64,000 nucleotides of DNA from Nostoc commune NIES-4072. GTDB taxonomy: Bacteria; Cyanobacteriota; Cyanobacteriia; Cyanobacteriales; Nostocaceae. Both the position numbers and the translations under genes were made by a program. The notes below the pieces were generated by a model. It ran no database searches. It saw only the letters and a program-made list of their open reading frames with translations, and was not told where the DNA came from. Positions 63,381-64,000 of this stretch are shown here, one piece after another. The stretch lies in contig NZ_BDUD01000001.1 of NCBI RefSeq assembly GCF_003113895.1, forward strand, positions 6,003,244-6,067,243, written 5' to 3'. The number at the start of each line of letters is the position of its first letter. Positions within the stretch are counted from its first letter, which is position 1.

Positions 63381-63836
63381 ATGTACGCTACTCGTTGTGT
63401 AATTCCGGTTATCAAATCTAGCAAAGATTACCAAGTATATCGCATCAGTCCCGATGCCTCTAATCGATTAGCAATTATCTTCGATTCGACAAGTGCTAAT
63501 ACTTCGTTGACTTGCTGTATAGAAATTTTTGATGTTGGTGGACAAACACCCCCAAATCGCCATCAGTGGGCGGTGGAAATGTTTTTCGTCCTCAAAGGCG
63601 AAGGGATCGCCATCTGTGACGGTAAGAGTGCCACAATCAAAGCTGGAGATAGTTTATTAGTGCCTCCCACTGGTACTCATTTGATTAAAAATACTGGTTC
63701 TAGTCGCTTGTACACATTGACTGTTATGATTCCCAATGAAGACTTTTCGGAATTGATTCGCAGTGGGATTCCGGCGGAGTTAGATGCAGAAGATATGGCA
63801 GTATTGGGAAGATTCGATGCTTTGATGCCCTGTTAA
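63381..63836 (+). CDS. cupin-domain protein
   Basis: A 151-residue single-domain cupin. The first cupin motif is NRHQWAVEMFFVLKGEGIAI (with His and Glu ligands) and the second is GDSLLVPPTGTHLIKNTG. A GAGGGG ribosome site precedes the ATG. Such small metal-binding beta-barrels may be enzymes or sensors. The neighbours suggest a nucleobase context. The 63143-63380 spacer holds a TTTTAGA heptamer array and a dispersed repeat (TCCCTACGGGACGCTGCGCG). Confidence 0.8.
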   Translation: MYATRCVIPVIKSSKDYQVYRISPDASNRLAIIFDSTSANTSLTCCIEIFDVGGQTPPNRHQWAVEMFFVLKGEGIAICDGKSATIKAGDSLLVPPTGTHLIKNTGSSRLYTLTVMIPNEDFSELIRSGIPAELDAEDMAVLGRFDALMPC

Positions 63837-63840
63837 AATA

Positions 63841-63912
63841 ATTCGTAATTTATTGGGGATTCCTCGTTTCCATGTGAAACACGGGAACGAGGAAATATTA
63901 TGAATTACGAAT
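63841..63912. repeat. 72-bp nested palindrome after the cupin gene
   Basis: Outer arms ATTCGTAATT / AATTACGAAT and inner arms TTCCTCGTTTCC / GGGAACGAGGAA. It lies immediately after the cupin stop. Its inner arm is related to the CTCGTTCCCAG arm at 34283. It may terminate transcription but is clearly a repeated palindromic unit. Confidence 0.6.
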
Positions 63913-63975
63913 AATTTATCGTTAAAAAACTTTTAGCTTATTAACTACGAACTTTAGTCAGGATTTTTTGAGAAT

Positions 63976-64000
63976 AAAACGAAGCTGATTCTTCGTTTTT
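63976..64000 (+). terminator. hairpin terminator at window end
   Basis: Perfect 9-bp arms AAAACGAAG / CTTCGTTTT with a 6-base loop and a following T run that reaches the window edge. It could serve the cupin gene or a convergent gene beyond the window. Confidence 0.6.

Overview
The window reads as chromosome from a filamentous, heterocyst-type cyanobacterium of the genus Nostoc. The signs are frequent HIP1 octamers (GCGATCGC), heptanucleotide tandem repeats of the CCCCACT and GTCATTA type, a biliverdin-forming heme oxygenase, several cyanobacterial DUF families, and a bacterial dynamin-like protein whose 693-residue length and sequence match, as far as I can recall it, the structurally characterised N. 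punctiforme BDLP. I therefore place it close to N. punctiforme. That species-level placement rests on memory, not on a search.

Layout. 0-5.4 kb: small conserved cyanobacterial genes, an ABA4-like membrane protein, a CobW-type GTPase, a decayed TPR gene and heme oxygenase. 6.2-17.4 kb (+): a surface-glycan region with a PIG-L deacetylase, a glycosyltransferase-like protein, glmM, another glycosyltransferase-like protein, and then a block (polymerase/ligase-like membrane protein followed by four glycosyltransferases) that looks like the hpsL-hpsP part of the hormogonium polysaccharide genes. 17.8-19.2 kb: 1-Cys peroxiredoxin and a Uma2 protein. 19.4-30.1 kb (-): a second, tightly packed glycan-type operon (GT2, GT4, HlyD-like fusion protein, TPR membrane protein, a very large GT39-like transferase, a YbhN-type membrane protein and a secreted six-hairpin-like protein). 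31.3-36.8 kb (-): a copper-type DUF305 lipoprotein and an operon of two dynamin-like GTPases, one with a C-terminal J-domain, headed by a small coiled-coil membrane protein. 37-44 kb: minisatellite, truncated CHAT gene, cysteine synthase, thioredoxin-like ferredoxin, DUF5331, YgfZ-like and TPR proteins. 45-51 kb (+): a two-component and cyclic-di-GMP signalling block whose GGDEF gene is broken by a small transposon. 51-57 kb: YihY, DUF4112, alpha/beta hydrolase, sensor kinase, O-methyltransferase. 57-59 kb: SLH-fasciclin outer-membrane protein. 60-64 kb: remains of a purine/pyrimidine salvage or catabolism group (deleted nupC, amidohydrolase, isochorismatase-type hydrolase, cupin).

How parts fit together. 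GlmM supplies glucosamine-1-phosphate for UDP-GlcNAc, a likely precursor of the nearby glycan genes. In the minus-strand operon, a dolichyl-phosphate-sugar-synthase-like GT2 could charge a lipid carrier for the GT39-like enzyme, while the HlyD-like protein and TPR membrane protein could form the envelope-spanning part. In the dynamin operon, the J-domain suggests Hsp70-driven remodelling of a dynamin coat.

The window is rich in small non-coding mobile elements, and several have changed coding sequences. A family with TAGGACTTACGCA terminal repeats and 5-bp target duplications has interrupted the GGDEF gene and replaced the C-terminus of the HpsP-like protein. A heptamer repeat forms the end of the HpsO-like protein. 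nupC, CHAT, a TPR gene and a tiny antitoxin-like gene are decayed. I saw no rRNA, tRNA, CRISPR array or complete insertion sequence.
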